Of a DNA stretch of 64,000 nt, positions 25,365-33,326 are shown piece after piece. The stretch spans positions 2,511,501 to 2,575,500 of the forward strand of contig NZ_CP012669.1 in the NCBI RefSeq assembly GCF_001281485.1, given 5' to 3'. Every line of letters begins with the position of its first letter. Position 1 is the stretch's first letter. The stretch comes from Altererythrobacter epoxidivorans. Lineage in GTDB: Bacteria; Pseudomonadota; Alphaproteobacteria; Sphingomonadales; Sphingomonadaceae. The position numbers and the translations under genes are program-made. The notes below the pieces were generated by a model. It did not search any database and was not told the origin of the DNA. It was given only the letters and a program-made list of their open reading frames with translations.

Positions 25365-26999
25365 ATGAACGGGCACATCGAAACCAGCGAAGACGAACTG
25401 TCATTCGATTTCGGGACTCAGGAGTCTCCGAAACCGAAGGCGCGCGCGTTCAGCAGGTTTGCCGCGAGCGCAGGTGGCTGGTTCGATGGCGTGTCATCGC
25501 GCGCGATGGTCATGCGCGCCCGGTATGACGGATGGCGCGAAACTGCCTCGTCCAAACTGGAAGAAATCGACCTTGCGCCTGATCTCGCCCAGGAAATCGG
25601 CAGCAAGCGCTGGTTCCGCGGACTTGGTACGATGCTCGGTCTCGGCGCGGTGGCGCTGGCTTTCTGGCCCGACTTCGCCCCGCTGGAAGCACGCAATTCC
25701 ATCAATCTCGACCAGACGGCGCGCGACGAATTCCGCAGCCAGATGATCACCCCGCTCGCACTGGGGGCCGACAGCGGCCGCCACATGAGCGCATCGCCAC
25801 AGGTCATCCCTCTCAAATCGGCGCCGGAACGCCCCCAGATCGAATTTGTCGCCACGCTTTCGTCCGGCGACAGCTTCATGCGCATGCTGCAGCGCGCCGG
25901 GGTCGGATCTGGCGATGCAGACCGCGTCAATTCGATGGTTTCGGGCGCTGTTCCTCTCTCGGATATCGATTCCGGGACACGGGTCGACATCGTGCTCGGT
26001 CGCAGGCCCGAACCCGGTGCAGCGCGTCCGCTCGACAAGCTGGCCTTTCGTGCCCGTTTCGATCTCGAGCTGGAAGTTTTCCGCAATGATGCAGGCGAGC
26101 TGTCGCTGAAGCGTAACGTCATCCGCGTCGACGATACGCCGCTGCGCATCCGAGGCACCGTCGGGCAGAGCCTCTATCGTTCGATGCGTGCGGCTGGCGC
26201 TCCGGCCAGCGCGGTACAGGAATATATCAAGGCGCTCGACGGGCAGATCGATCTCGATCGGTCGGTTGCGGCGACCGACACGTTCGACATGATCGTTTCC
26301 TATCGCCGTGCCGCGACTGGCGAACGGCAGGCCGGCAAGCTGCTTTATGCAGGGATCGACCGCGGCGACACGCCCCGTACCCAGCTCATGCGCTGGGGCA
26401 ATGAAGGCCGATTCTTCGAGGCGTCTGGCGTTGGCGAACAGCGCAACGGGCTCGTTGCCCCGGTACCCGGTTCGATCAGCTCGAATTTCGGGATGCGGCG
26501 CCATCCGATCCTCGGTTATCGCCGCATGCATTCAGGCATGGATTTCCGCGCCCGTCACGGAACGCCCATCGTTGCCGTGACCGATGGCCGGGTTTCTAGT
26601 GCGGGCAGGGCCGGCGGCTGCGGCAATGCGGTAAAGCTTGCTCATGGCGGCAACCTCTCGACCCGCTATTGCCATATGAGCCGTATCGCCGTGAGCGCGG
26701 GGCAGAGCGTTCGCCGGGGCCAGGTTATCGGCTATGTCGGTTCGACCGGCCTATCGACCGGCGCCCATCTCCATTACGAGATGTATCGCGGTGGCAGGGC
26801 GATCAATCCGCGCACCGTCAGCTTCGTCACGCGCGCGCAGCTGGAAGGGCGCGAGCTGATGGAATTCCGCGCAACCCTGCGACGCCTTAAGGAAGTGCAA
26901 CCGGGCGCAGCGCTTGAAGACCTCGCCCCGCGTGCTTCCGAAGTCGAAGAACCCAAGCGCGAGATCGAGAAACTCGACATGAAACGCGAGATCGGCTGA
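25365..26999 (+). CDS. M23 family metallopeptidase (membrane-anchored)
   Basis: A 544-residue cell-wall endopeptidase candidate. One transmembrane segment lies at about 90-105 (GTMLGLGAVALAFWPDF) after a cytosolic N-terminus. The periplasmic part has an OapA/LysM-like region (LSSGDSFMRMLQRAGV) and a C-terminal LytM domain with the zinc ligands of HSGMDF and HLHYE intact, so it should be active. Start 25365 is chosen because it gives a normal N-terminus; an upstream Met at 25272 would add a non-conserved 31 residues. It is divergent from the helicase operon, with 206 bases between. Confidence 0.92.
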   Translation: MNGHIETSEDELSFDFGTQESPKPKARAFSRFAASAGGWFDGVSSRAMVMRARYDGWRETASSKLEEIDLAPDLAQEIGSKRWFRGLGTMLGLGAVALAFWPDFAPLEARNSINLDQTARDEFRSQMITPLALGADSGRHMSASPQVIPLKSAPERPQIEFVATLSSGDSFMRMLQRAGVGSGDADRVNSMVSGAVPLSDIDSGTRVDIVLGRRPEPGAARPLDKLAFRARFDLELEVFRNDAGELSLKRNVIRVDDTPLRIRGTVGQSLYRSMRAAGAPASAVQEYIKALDGQIDLDRSVAATDTFDMIVSYRRAATGERQAGKLLYAGIDRGDTPRTQLMRWGNEGRFFEASGVGEQRNGLVAPVPGSISSNFGMRRHPILGYRRMHSGMDFRARHGTPIVAVTDGRVSSAGRAGGCGNAVKLAHGGNLSTRYCHMSRIAVSAGQSVRRGQVIGYVGSTGLSTGAHLHYEMYRGGRAINPRTVSFVTRAQLEGRELMEFRATLRRLKEVQPGAALEDLAPRASEVEEPKREIEKLDMKREIG

Positions 27000-27055
27000 C
27001 GCGGCAAGCCGTGCGCGATTGCAAGTGCGACGGTTTGGGGGCAACAACCCCGCCT

Positions 27056-28051
27056 ATGACTTCTAGCTATCCCAATCTGCGCCTGCGCCGGACCCGCGCC
27101 GCCGCGTGGAGCCGAGCGCTCCATCGCGAAACCATGCTGACGCCTGCCGACCTGATCTGGCCGGTTTTCGTGACCGAAGGAAAGGGCGTCGAGGAGCCCA
27201 TTGCAACGCTTCCCGGTGTCTCGCGCTGGTCGGTCGATGGCATCGCTGCCCGGGCGAAAGAGGCTGTCGAGCTGGGTATCCCCTGCATCGCGCTGTTCCC
27301 CAATACGCCTGCCGACAAGCGGAACGAGGACGGGGCAGAGGCGCTCAATCCCGATAATCTCATGTGCCGTGCGATCCGCGCAATCCGCGATGCCTGCGGC
27401 AGCGATATCGGTATCCTGACCGACGTCGCGCTCGACCCCTATACCAGCCATGGACAGGACGGGCTGGTCGACGATGGCGGCTATGTCCTCAACGATGACA
27501 CCGTCGGCGTACTGGTCGACCAGGCATTGAACCAGGCCGAGGCGGGGGCGGATATCATTGCCCCGTCGGACATGATGGATGGCCGCGTTCACGTGATCCG
27601 CATGGCGCTGGAAATGAACGGCCACCCCAATGTGCAGATCATGTCCTATGCGGCGAAATACGCCTCGGCTTTCTACGGACCTTTCCGCGATGCTGTCGGT
27701 TCGCGCGGTCTGCTAAAGGGCGACAAGAAGACCTACCAGATGGATCCGGGCAACGCGCTCGAGGCCCTGCGCGAGGTCGAGCTCGACCTGAACGAGGGCG
27801 CCGACAGCGTCATGGTGAAGCCGGGTCTCGCCTATCTCGACATCGTGAGGCGCGTACGCGAGCGCTTCGATGTGCCTGTGTTCGCCTACCAGGTGAGCGG
27901 CGAATACGCGATGATCGAGGCTGCAGCGGCCGCCGGGGCGGGCGACCGCGACGCGCTGGTGCTCGAAACCCTGATGGCTTTCAAGCGTGCGGGATGCAGC
28001 GGCGTGCTCACCTACCATGCCGCCCATGCAGCGCGGTTGCTCAATGGCTGA
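27056..28051 (+). CDS. hemB: delta-aminolevulinic acid dehydratase (porphobilinogen synthase)
   Basis: A 331-residue enzyme condensing two 5-aminolevulinates to porphobilinogen in haem synthesis. The two active-site lysines are K201 (YAAKYASAFYGP) and K255 (VMVKPGL). The zinc-binding triple-Cys site of the yeast/human type is replaced by DVALDPYTSHGQDG, so it is a Mg-dependent, zinc-free HemB. ATG at 27056 is preferred over the upstream in-frame Met at 27011, which adds a Cys-rich non-family stretch. The stop overlaps the first GNAT gene by eight bases. Confidence 0.96.
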   Translation: MTSSYPNLRLRRTRAAAWSRALHRETMLTPADLIWPVFVTEGKGVEEPIATLPGVSRWSVDGIAARAKEAVELGIPCIALFPNTPADKRNEDGAEALNPDNLMCRAIRAIRDACGSDIGILTDVALDPYTSHGQDGLVDDGGYVLNDDTVGVLVDQALNQAEAGADIIAPSDMMDGRVHVIRMALEMNGHPNVQIMSYAAKYASAFYGPFRDAVGSRGLLKGDKKTYQMDPGNALEALREVELDLNEGADSVMVKPGLAYLDIVRRVRERFDVPVFAYQVSGEYAMIEAAAAAGAGDRDALVLETLMAFKRAGCSGVLTYHAAHAARLLNG

Positions 28052-28625
28052 AGGCGACGGCTTCGAAGCAATAGCGCGGGGCGAACGCGTTGCGCTACGC
28101 CGCTTCCGCGAAAGCGATCTTGAGGACTGGCACCGGCACATGAATACGGCCGAGGCGCGCAAACATCTCGGCGGAGTGGGCACGGTCGAGGAAAGCGAGG
28201 CGCGTTTTCGCCGGCAGGCCGCCAGCTGGGACGAGGAAACCGGCGGCTGGCTCGCGATCGAACGTGCCGACGACGGCACCTTTCTCGGATATTGCGGTTT
28301 TGGACCGATCCAGACCGAATGCGCCCCGGATGGCCTGCGCGGGGAGCATGAGATCGGTTGGGGGCTGCGCCCCGACTGTTGGGGGCATGGCTATGCGACC
28401 GAAGCGGCGAACTGCGCCTTGAAGGTGGCGTTCGAGCGCTTTGGGGTCGAGACCATGTTCTCGCAAACATCGGAGGCCAATCGCGGATCGTGGCGCGTGA
28501 TGGAAAGGCTCGGCATGGAGCGGGCCGGGCACCTCGATTACGACGATCCCGCCTATCCGGCAGAGGAAAACCCGACCAAGGTTTATCGCCTCACGCGCGG
28601 CGACTGGCAGGCCCGCGATGCCTGA
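28044..28625 (+). CDS. GNAT family N-acetyltransferase 1
   Basis: A 193-residue acetyltransferase of the RimJ/RimL-like GNAT group. VALRRFRESDLEDWH begins the domain, and the acetyl-CoA pyrophosphate loop is WGHGYATEA. The last segment DPAYPAEENPTKVYRLT closely resembles the end of the next gene. The ATG overlaps the hemB stop by eight bases, and the stop overlaps the second GNAT by eight, so all are translated in one operon. The substrate is unknown. Confidence 0.88.
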   Translation: MAEGDGFEAIARGERVALRRFRESDLEDWHRHMNTAEARKHLGGVGTVEESEARFRRQAASWDEETGGWLAIERADDGTFLGYCGFGPIQTECAPDGLRGEHEIGWGLRPDCWGHGYATEAANCALKVAFERFGVETMFSQTSEANRGSWRVMERLGMERAGHLDYDDPAYPAEENPTKVYRLTRGDWQARDA

Positions 28626-29175
28626 CATCATAGCCGAAACGGACCGCCTGATCCTGCGCACGATCGGCGAGGGCGATGCTGCCGAACACGACCGCGTGCT
28701 CAATACGCCCGAAGTGATGGCACGGCTCGGCGGAACGCTTGAACTGCACGAGATCGAGGCAAAGCACGCCAAGTCCATGGCGCTTTACGCGCGTGAAGGC
28801 TTCAGCTTCCTCTTCATGATAGAGAAGGACACCGGCGAACTGGTGGGCCATTGCGGCATGAAGCGGGTCGATAATCCCCTGGCCAGCAACGTCGGCGATC
28901 ACGAGATCGGCTGGCTCGTGCGGCAGGACCGCTGGCGGCGCGGCTATGCCGAAGAGGCCATGCGCGCCGTTATCGACTGGGCTTTCACCAGCATCGGCGC
29001 GCCCCACCTGGTTGCGCTGACGAGCGAAGCCAATGTCGGAAGCTGGAAACTCATGGAAAAGCTGGGCATGGAGAGGCGCAAGGACCTCGACTTTTCCGAT
29101 CCGAATTATCCGGCGGAAGACAATCCGACGATACAATATTCACTCACCGCGCAGGCATGGGAGAGCCAGAAATGA
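28618..29175 (+). CDS. GNAT family N-acetyltransferase 2
   Basis: A 185-residue GNAT protein beginning IIAETDRLILRTIGEGD. The acetyl-CoA loop WRRGYAEEA is preceded by HEIGWLVRQDR. Its C-terminal DPNYPAEDNPTIQYSLT matches the neighbour's, so the two are probably an old tandem duplication with different substrates. The start overlaps GNAT 1 by eight bases and the stop shares ATGA with the carbonic anhydrase gene. Confidence 0.88.
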   Translation: MPDIIAETDRLILRTIGEGDAAEHDRVLNTPEVMARLGGTLELHEIEAKHAKSMALYAREGFSFLFMIEKDTGELVGHCGMKRVDNPLASNVGDHEIGWLVRQDRWRRGYAEEAMRAVIDWAFTSIGAPHLVALTSEANVGSWKLMEKLGMERRKDLDFSDPNYPAEDNPTIQYSLTAQAWESQK

Positions 29176-29753
29176 CGACAAGCCGCCCCGGCGTGAACCT
29201 CGTACCAATCCACGGCAAGGTGCCGCAAATCCACGAAACTGCCTTCATCGCCCCGGGCACGACGATCGTCGGCGACGTCACGGTCGGCGCGGGCAGTTCG
29301 ATCTGGTACAATTGCGTGCTGCGTGCCGATGTCAGCAGCATCGTCATCGGCGAACGGACAAATGTGCAGGACGGCAGCGTCCTCCATTGCGACGGGCCCA
29401 GCCCGCAATATCCGGAAGGGTGCCCGCTCATCATCGGGGACGACGTGTTGATCGGACACATGGCCATGGTCCACGGCTGCATCATCGAGGATCGCGGTTT
29501 CGTCGGCCTCGGCGCGATCGCCATGAACCGCGCTGTCATTGCCAGCGATGCCATGCTGGCGGCCGGCGCCATGCTAACCGAAGGCAAGGTTATGGGTGAG
29601 CGCGAGCTGTGGGGAGGGCGCCCGGCCCGCAAGATGCGCGATCTCGACGATATGGCCGTGATGGGCATGAAGCTGGGCGTTGCGCACTATGCCGAAAACG
29701 CGAAGCACCATGCCGATGCGGTGGCGCAGGCGATCGCAAATGGCGCGACCTAA
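29172..29753 (+). CDS. gamma-carbonic anhydrase family protein
   Basis: A 193-residue left-handed parallel beta-helix protein with hexapeptide repeats (IHETAFIAPGTTIVGDVTVG and onward). Three metal-ligand His candidates are seen in VLHCDG, IGHMAM and VHGC, as in Cam-type gamma carbonic anhydrases. The Glu/Asn catalytic extras of archaeal Cam are not evident, so it may be a YrdA/PaaY-like thioesterase or metal protein instead. ATG 29172 overlaps the GNAT 2 stop. It overlaps the DUF167 gene by 14 bases. Confidence 0.9.
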   Translation: MTTSRPGVNLVPIHGKVPQIHETAFIAPGTTIVGDVTVGAGSSIWYNCVLRADVSSIVIGERTNVQDGSVLHCDGPSPQYPEGCPLIIGDDVLIGHMAMVHGCIIEDRGFVGLGAIAMNRAVIASDAMLAAGAMLTEGKVMGERELWGGRPARKMRDLDDMAVMGMKLGVAHYAENAKHHADAVAQAIANGAT

Positions 29754-30018
29754 GGCTGACTATCCGTCGGCCGAATCGATCCGCGCCTTGTTGAGCGCGG
29801 AAGGCAGGTTGATGGTTCGCGTCACTCCCGGCGCTCGCCATGAAGCTCTCGAAATCAGCGACGGCGTATTGACCGTGAAAGTCCGCGCGAAGCCGCAGGA
29901 TGGCGCGGCCAACGAAGCCGTCATCCGGCATGTTGCAAAGGCACTGGGCGAAGCACCATCGAAGCTGACCATCGTGCGCGGCGAAACGTCTCGCGAGAAG
30001 CTGTTGCAGCTGCTCTAG
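29740..30018 (+). CDS. DUF167 (YggU) family protein
   Basis: A 92-residue protein of the YggU/DUF167 fold: RLMVRVTPGARHEALEI, then VKVRAKPQDGAANEAVI and KLTIVRGETSREKLLQL. These are small cytosolic proteins without an assigned role. The ATG lies within the end of the carbonic anhydrase gene. The TAG stop shares a CTAG with the stop of the convergent DUF1275 gene, so the two reading frames overlap by four bases. Confidence 0.9.
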   Translation: MARPKADYPSAESIRALLSAEGRLMVRVTPGARHEALEISDGVLTVKVRAKPQDGAANEAVIRHVAKALGEAPSKLTIVRGETSREKLLQLL

Positions 30019-30656
30019 CTGTCATTCCGTTCGACCCTGTAGGCGCCAAGGCACAGAAGGACAGCGATCACAAAACAGGCGGCGGGCGCGCCCGTCGGCG
30101 AAAGCGAATGAAGGCCTGCTCCCGATGCGGCTCCGGCTGCGAGAGCGGCCCACAATGCGCCATACCCGCGCATCGTGCCTGTCGACCGACCGGAAAGTCT
30201 TGCTGCAATTCCCTGTCCGAACCTGACGAGTGCACCTGTCATATATGTCACGCCGACGGTGACTTCTCCGTCGCGGGAAAAGCTGTTGTTGGCGGCTCCC
30301 ATCGCCGCTGCAGCCAGCGTCAGGAATACCAGCTGAAGACCGCATGCTGCGGCAATTGCGGCCGCGCCGAGAACCGATGCGACAATCGTCAGAAGGACTG
30401 TCTTGCGCCGCCGCTGCCATTTCCCGATCACCAGCGATCCCGCGACGACACCGCCGAGGAAGCTCGCGATCAGCACCACGGGGAGGTAGGCAACTGCGGG
30501 ATTTTCGATGAGGTCGACGCCCAGCCTGGTGGTATTGCCCGACATGAAAGACGTGAAATAACCGCCCGCGACAATAAACCCGATTGCATCGGTCTGCCCC
30601 GCCAGGAAGGCAAGGCCGAGAGCCAGCTTCTGGCGACCGGGATCGTAGCGGTGCAT
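30015..30656 (-). CDS. DUF1275 (YoaK-like) membrane protein
   Basis: A 213-residue inner-membrane protein with about six hydrophobic segments. Family marks are AGQTDAIGFIVAGGYFTSFMSGN near the N-terminus (quoted in part) and GAANNSFSRDGEVTVGVTYMT, then GTMRGYGALWAALAAGA. The function is unknown; a transporter role is possible. It lies 31 bases downstream of the ligase gene, so it may be the last gene of the ligase-exonuclease transcript. Confidence 0.86.
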   Translation of the reverse strand: MHRYDPGRQKLALGLAFLAGQTDAIGFIVAGGYFTSFMSGNTTRLGVDLIENPAVAYLPVVLIASFLGGVVAGSLVIGKWQRRRKTVLLTIVASVLGAAAIAAACGLQLVFLTLAAAAMGAANNSFSRDGEVTVGVTYMTGALVRFGQGIAARLSGRSTGTMRGYGALWAALAAGAASGAGLHSLSPTGAPAACFVIAVLLCLGAYRVERNDS

Positions 30657-30687
30657 TCCGCAAACAATGACGGCTGGCGTGCGAAAC

Positions 30688-32280
30688 TCAATCCCGGATC
30701 AGTGCCCGCAGACTTTCGATGCGGTCGGCTTCGTGAGCGGGCTTGTCCCACCTGATGCGGTGAATACGCGGGAACCGCATGGCAAGGCCGCTTTTATGCC
30801 GCTTGCTGTCGTGCACGCTGTCGAAAGCGACTTCGAACACGAGGCTCTTGTCGGTCTCGCGAACAGGGCCAAATCGGTTAATCGTATTGGTGCGAACGTG
30901 CCGATCCAGTTTTTTCAATTCCTCGTCCGTGAACCCTGAGTACGCCTTGCCCACCGGAAGCAGTTCTGCGCCCTTGTCGGGATCGCCATCCCAGCAGCCG
31001 AAGGTGTAATCGGAATAGAAACTCGAGCGTTTGCCGCTCCCGCGCTGGGCATACATCAGCACGCAGTCGATCAGCAGCGGATCGCGCTTCCACTTGTACC
31101 ACAGGCCCGTCTTGCGGCCCGCGATATAGGGGCTGTCGCGTAGTTTGAGCATGACGCCTTCGATCGAATCGTCTCGCGCACCTTCCCGAATCTGAGCCAG
31201 ATGCTCGAAATCTTTGGCGTCGATCACCTGTGACAGGTCGAAGTGCTGGTCGGAGAGGCGTTCGACCAACTTCTCCAACCGTTTGCGCCGTTCGCGCCAG
31301 GGTTTCTCGCGTAAATCCTCTCCATCGACGATCAGCGCGTCGTAAAGCCGCACGAAGGCAGGATATTCGGCGAGCATCTTCTTGCTCACGGTCTTGCGTC
31401 CCAGGCGTTGCTGCAAGGCGTTGAAGCTAGCGGCACCGCCTTCTTCTCCGCCCTGATGCGCACCGCGGACCAGCAGTTCGCCGTCGAGGACCGCCCGGAA
31501 ATCGAGCGCGCCGAGCAGTTCGGGAAAGGTCTGGCTGATGTCGTCGCCACTGCGCGAGTAGAGACGTGTTTCGCCACCTGCATGCACCAGCTGGACGCGG
31601 ATGCCGTCCCACTTCCATTCGGCAGCATAGTCTTCGAGGCTGACGACCGTTTCTTCCAGCGGGTGAGCCAGCATGAAGGGGCGGAACGTCGGCAGGCTCT
31701 TCGTGTCGGGCGGATCGGCACCGGCCGCCGCCCAATCGAACAGGGCGGAATAGGGCGGGTCGATCCCGTGCCAATACTCCTCCACCTCGTCGACAGACAC
31801 TTCGAAGGCCTGGGCGAAAGCGGTCTTGGCCAGGCGGCTCGAAACGCCGATGCGCATACCGCCCGTCGCCAGCTTCAGGAGGGCGTAACGTCCCGACGAA
31901 TCGAGCCGATCGAGCAATTTGGGAAGTTCGCTGAGCACGCTTTTACGGCTCATCGCGGAAAGCAACTCGACGGCTTCGCTGACAGTCGGCGGGGTCGGTT
32001 CGTTATCCGGGGCGGGCCACAACAGGCTCGCCGTTTCCGCCGTGTCCCCCACGAAATCGCGGCTTAGCGTCCATAGCACGGGATCGATGCGATCCTTGAG
32101 CAGGTTTCGGATGGTCGAGCTTTTGACCGCGGGAAAATCGAGGCCGTCGCTCAGCGCGGCAAGGGCCCAGCCCCGGTCGGGGTCGGGCGTTTCGCGCAGG
32201 TATTCCGCAATCAGCCGGAGCTTCTCGTTCCGGCTGCGGGTATAGACCAGCGCATCGACCAGGGCGGCGAACTCTTCCAC
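30688..32280 (-). CDS. ATP-dependent DNA ligase, cisplatin-damage-response type
   Basis: A 530-residue DNA ligase. The adenylation lysine is K223 in EWKWDGIRVQL, and motif III reads FRAVLDGELLV. Motif IV/V is SIEGVMLKLRDSPYIAGRKTGLWYKWKR (in parts), and an OB-fold C-terminal domain follows. An N-terminal ~200-residue helical domain resembles eukaryotic ligase I. This class is normally encoded with a ligase-associated exonuclease, an Lhr-type helicase and a PdeM phosphoesterase. Only the exonuclease is present here, 15 bases upstream. It acts in DNA damage repair beside NAD-dependent LigA. Confidence 0.93.
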   Translation of the reverse strand: MEEFAALVDALVYTRSRNEKLRLIAEYLRETPDPDRGWALAALSDGLDFPAVKSSTIRNLLKDRIDPVLWTLSRDFVGDTAETASLLWPAPDNEPTPPTVSEAVELLSAMSRKSVLSELPKLLDRLDSSGRYALLKLATGGMRIGVSSRLAKTAFAQAFEVSVDEVEEYWHGIDPPYSALFDWAAAGADPPDTKSLPTFRPFMLAHPLEETVVSLEDYAAEWKWDGIRVQLVHAGGETRLYSRSGDDISQTFPELLGALDFRAVLDGELLVRGAHQGGEEGGAASFNALQQRLGRKTVSKKMLAEYPAFVRLYDALIVDGEDLREKPWRERRKRLEKLVERLSDQHFDLSQVIDAKDFEHLAQIREGARDDSIEGVMLKLRDSPYIAGRKTGLWYKWKRDPLLIDCVLMYAQRGSGKRSSFYSDYTFGCWDGDPDKGAELLPVGKAYSGFTDEELKKLDRHVRTNTINRFGPVRETDKSLVFEVAFDSVHDSKRHKSGLAMRFPRIHRIRWDKPAHEADRIESLRALIRD

Positions 32281-32295
32281 GACTAGCCGGTCCCC

Positions 32296-33300
32296 CTAGT
32301 CATCTTCATCCTCGTAGCCGACCAGCGCCAGAGCCCGTGCCCGGCGCTGGTTGAGCTGGCACCACCTCAGCAGCGCAACCTCGCGGCCGTGGGTAATCCA
32401 GTTCTCCTGCGCACCGACTTCCTCGATCGTACGGGTAAGCTCGTCCCAGTCGGCATGGTCGGAAATGACCAGCGGCAATTCCACATTGCGCTGACGGGCG
32501 CGCTGGCGAACGCGCATCCAGCCGCTCGCCATCGCGGTAATCGGATCGGGCAGCCTCCTGCTCCAGCGATCGTTCAAGGCGCTGGGCGGACACACGACGA
32601 TAGCGCCGCGCATGTCGTCCTTCGAATAATCGGAAACGAGGCGCAATTCGCCAAGGTCGACGCCGTGCTCTTCATAGAGGCGGCACATCTTCTCCATCGC
32701 ACCGTGGAGGTAGATCGGGTCCTTGTGTCCGGCGCGGCGGAGCTCCGCGATCACCCGCTGCGCCTTGCCCAGGGCATAGGCGCCGACAAGCACGCAGCGA
32801 TCGGGATGCGCGGCCAGCCGGTCCAGCAATTTTGCCATCTCTTCCTCGATCGGGGGATGGCAGAACACCGGCAGGCCAAAGGTCGCTTCAGTAATGAAGA
32901 TGTCGCAGGGCGTCACTTCGAACGGCTTGCAGGTCGGATCGGCGCGCCGCTTGTAATCGCCGGTCACGATGACGCGTTCGCCTGCGTGTTCGAGAAGGAT
33001 CTGCGCACTGCCAAGCACGTGCCCTGCCGGGATGTAGGTCGCATCGACCCCGCCCTTCAGCCGGATCGTCTCTCCATATTCGACCGGCGTGGCGCCTTCA
33101 CGCGTGTTGTAGCGCAGATCCATGATGGCCAGCGTTTCAGGCGTGGCGACGGCCGTGCCATGCCCCCCGCGCGCATGATCGGCATGGCCGTGGGTGACGA
33201 GCGCCCGGTCCGCCGCGCGGCCGGGATCGACCCACACGTCCGCAGGAACGATATGGATGCCCCACGGCTCGGGCCTGATCCAGGAGAAGGGCGCAGACAT
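32296..33300 (-). CDS. ligase-associated DNA exonuclease (metallo-beta-lactamase fold)
   Basis: A 334-residue protein. The HxHxDH zinc motif reads THGHADHARGGH, with later ligands in YIPAGHVLGSAQ and VTGDYKRRAD, and ISDHADWDEL in the C-terminal part, as in SNM1/CPSF-like nucleases. It starts at ATG 33300 after AAGGAGC; the upstream in-frame Met adds a basic tail without an RBS. It pairs with the DNA ligase encoded downstream on the same strand and likely processes damaged ends. Confidence 0.93.
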   Translation of the reverse strand: MSAPFSWIRPEPWGIHIVPADVWVDPGRAADRALVTHGHADHARGGHGTAVATPETLAIMDLRYNTREGATPVEYGETIRLKGGVDATYIPAGHVLGSAQILLEHAGERVIVTGDYKRRADPTCKPFEVTPCDIFITEATFGLPVFCHPPIEEEMAKLLDRLAAHPDRCVLVGAYALGKAQRVIAELRRAGHKDPIYLHGAMEKMCRLYEEHGVDLGELRLVSDYSKDDMRGAIVVCPPSALNDRWSRRLPDPITAMASGWMRVRQRARQRNVELPLVISDHADWDELTRTIEEVGAQENWITHGREVALLRWCQLNQRRARALALVGYEDEDD

Positions 33301-33326
33301 TGCTCCTTCAACAGGATCGCGCCGAC

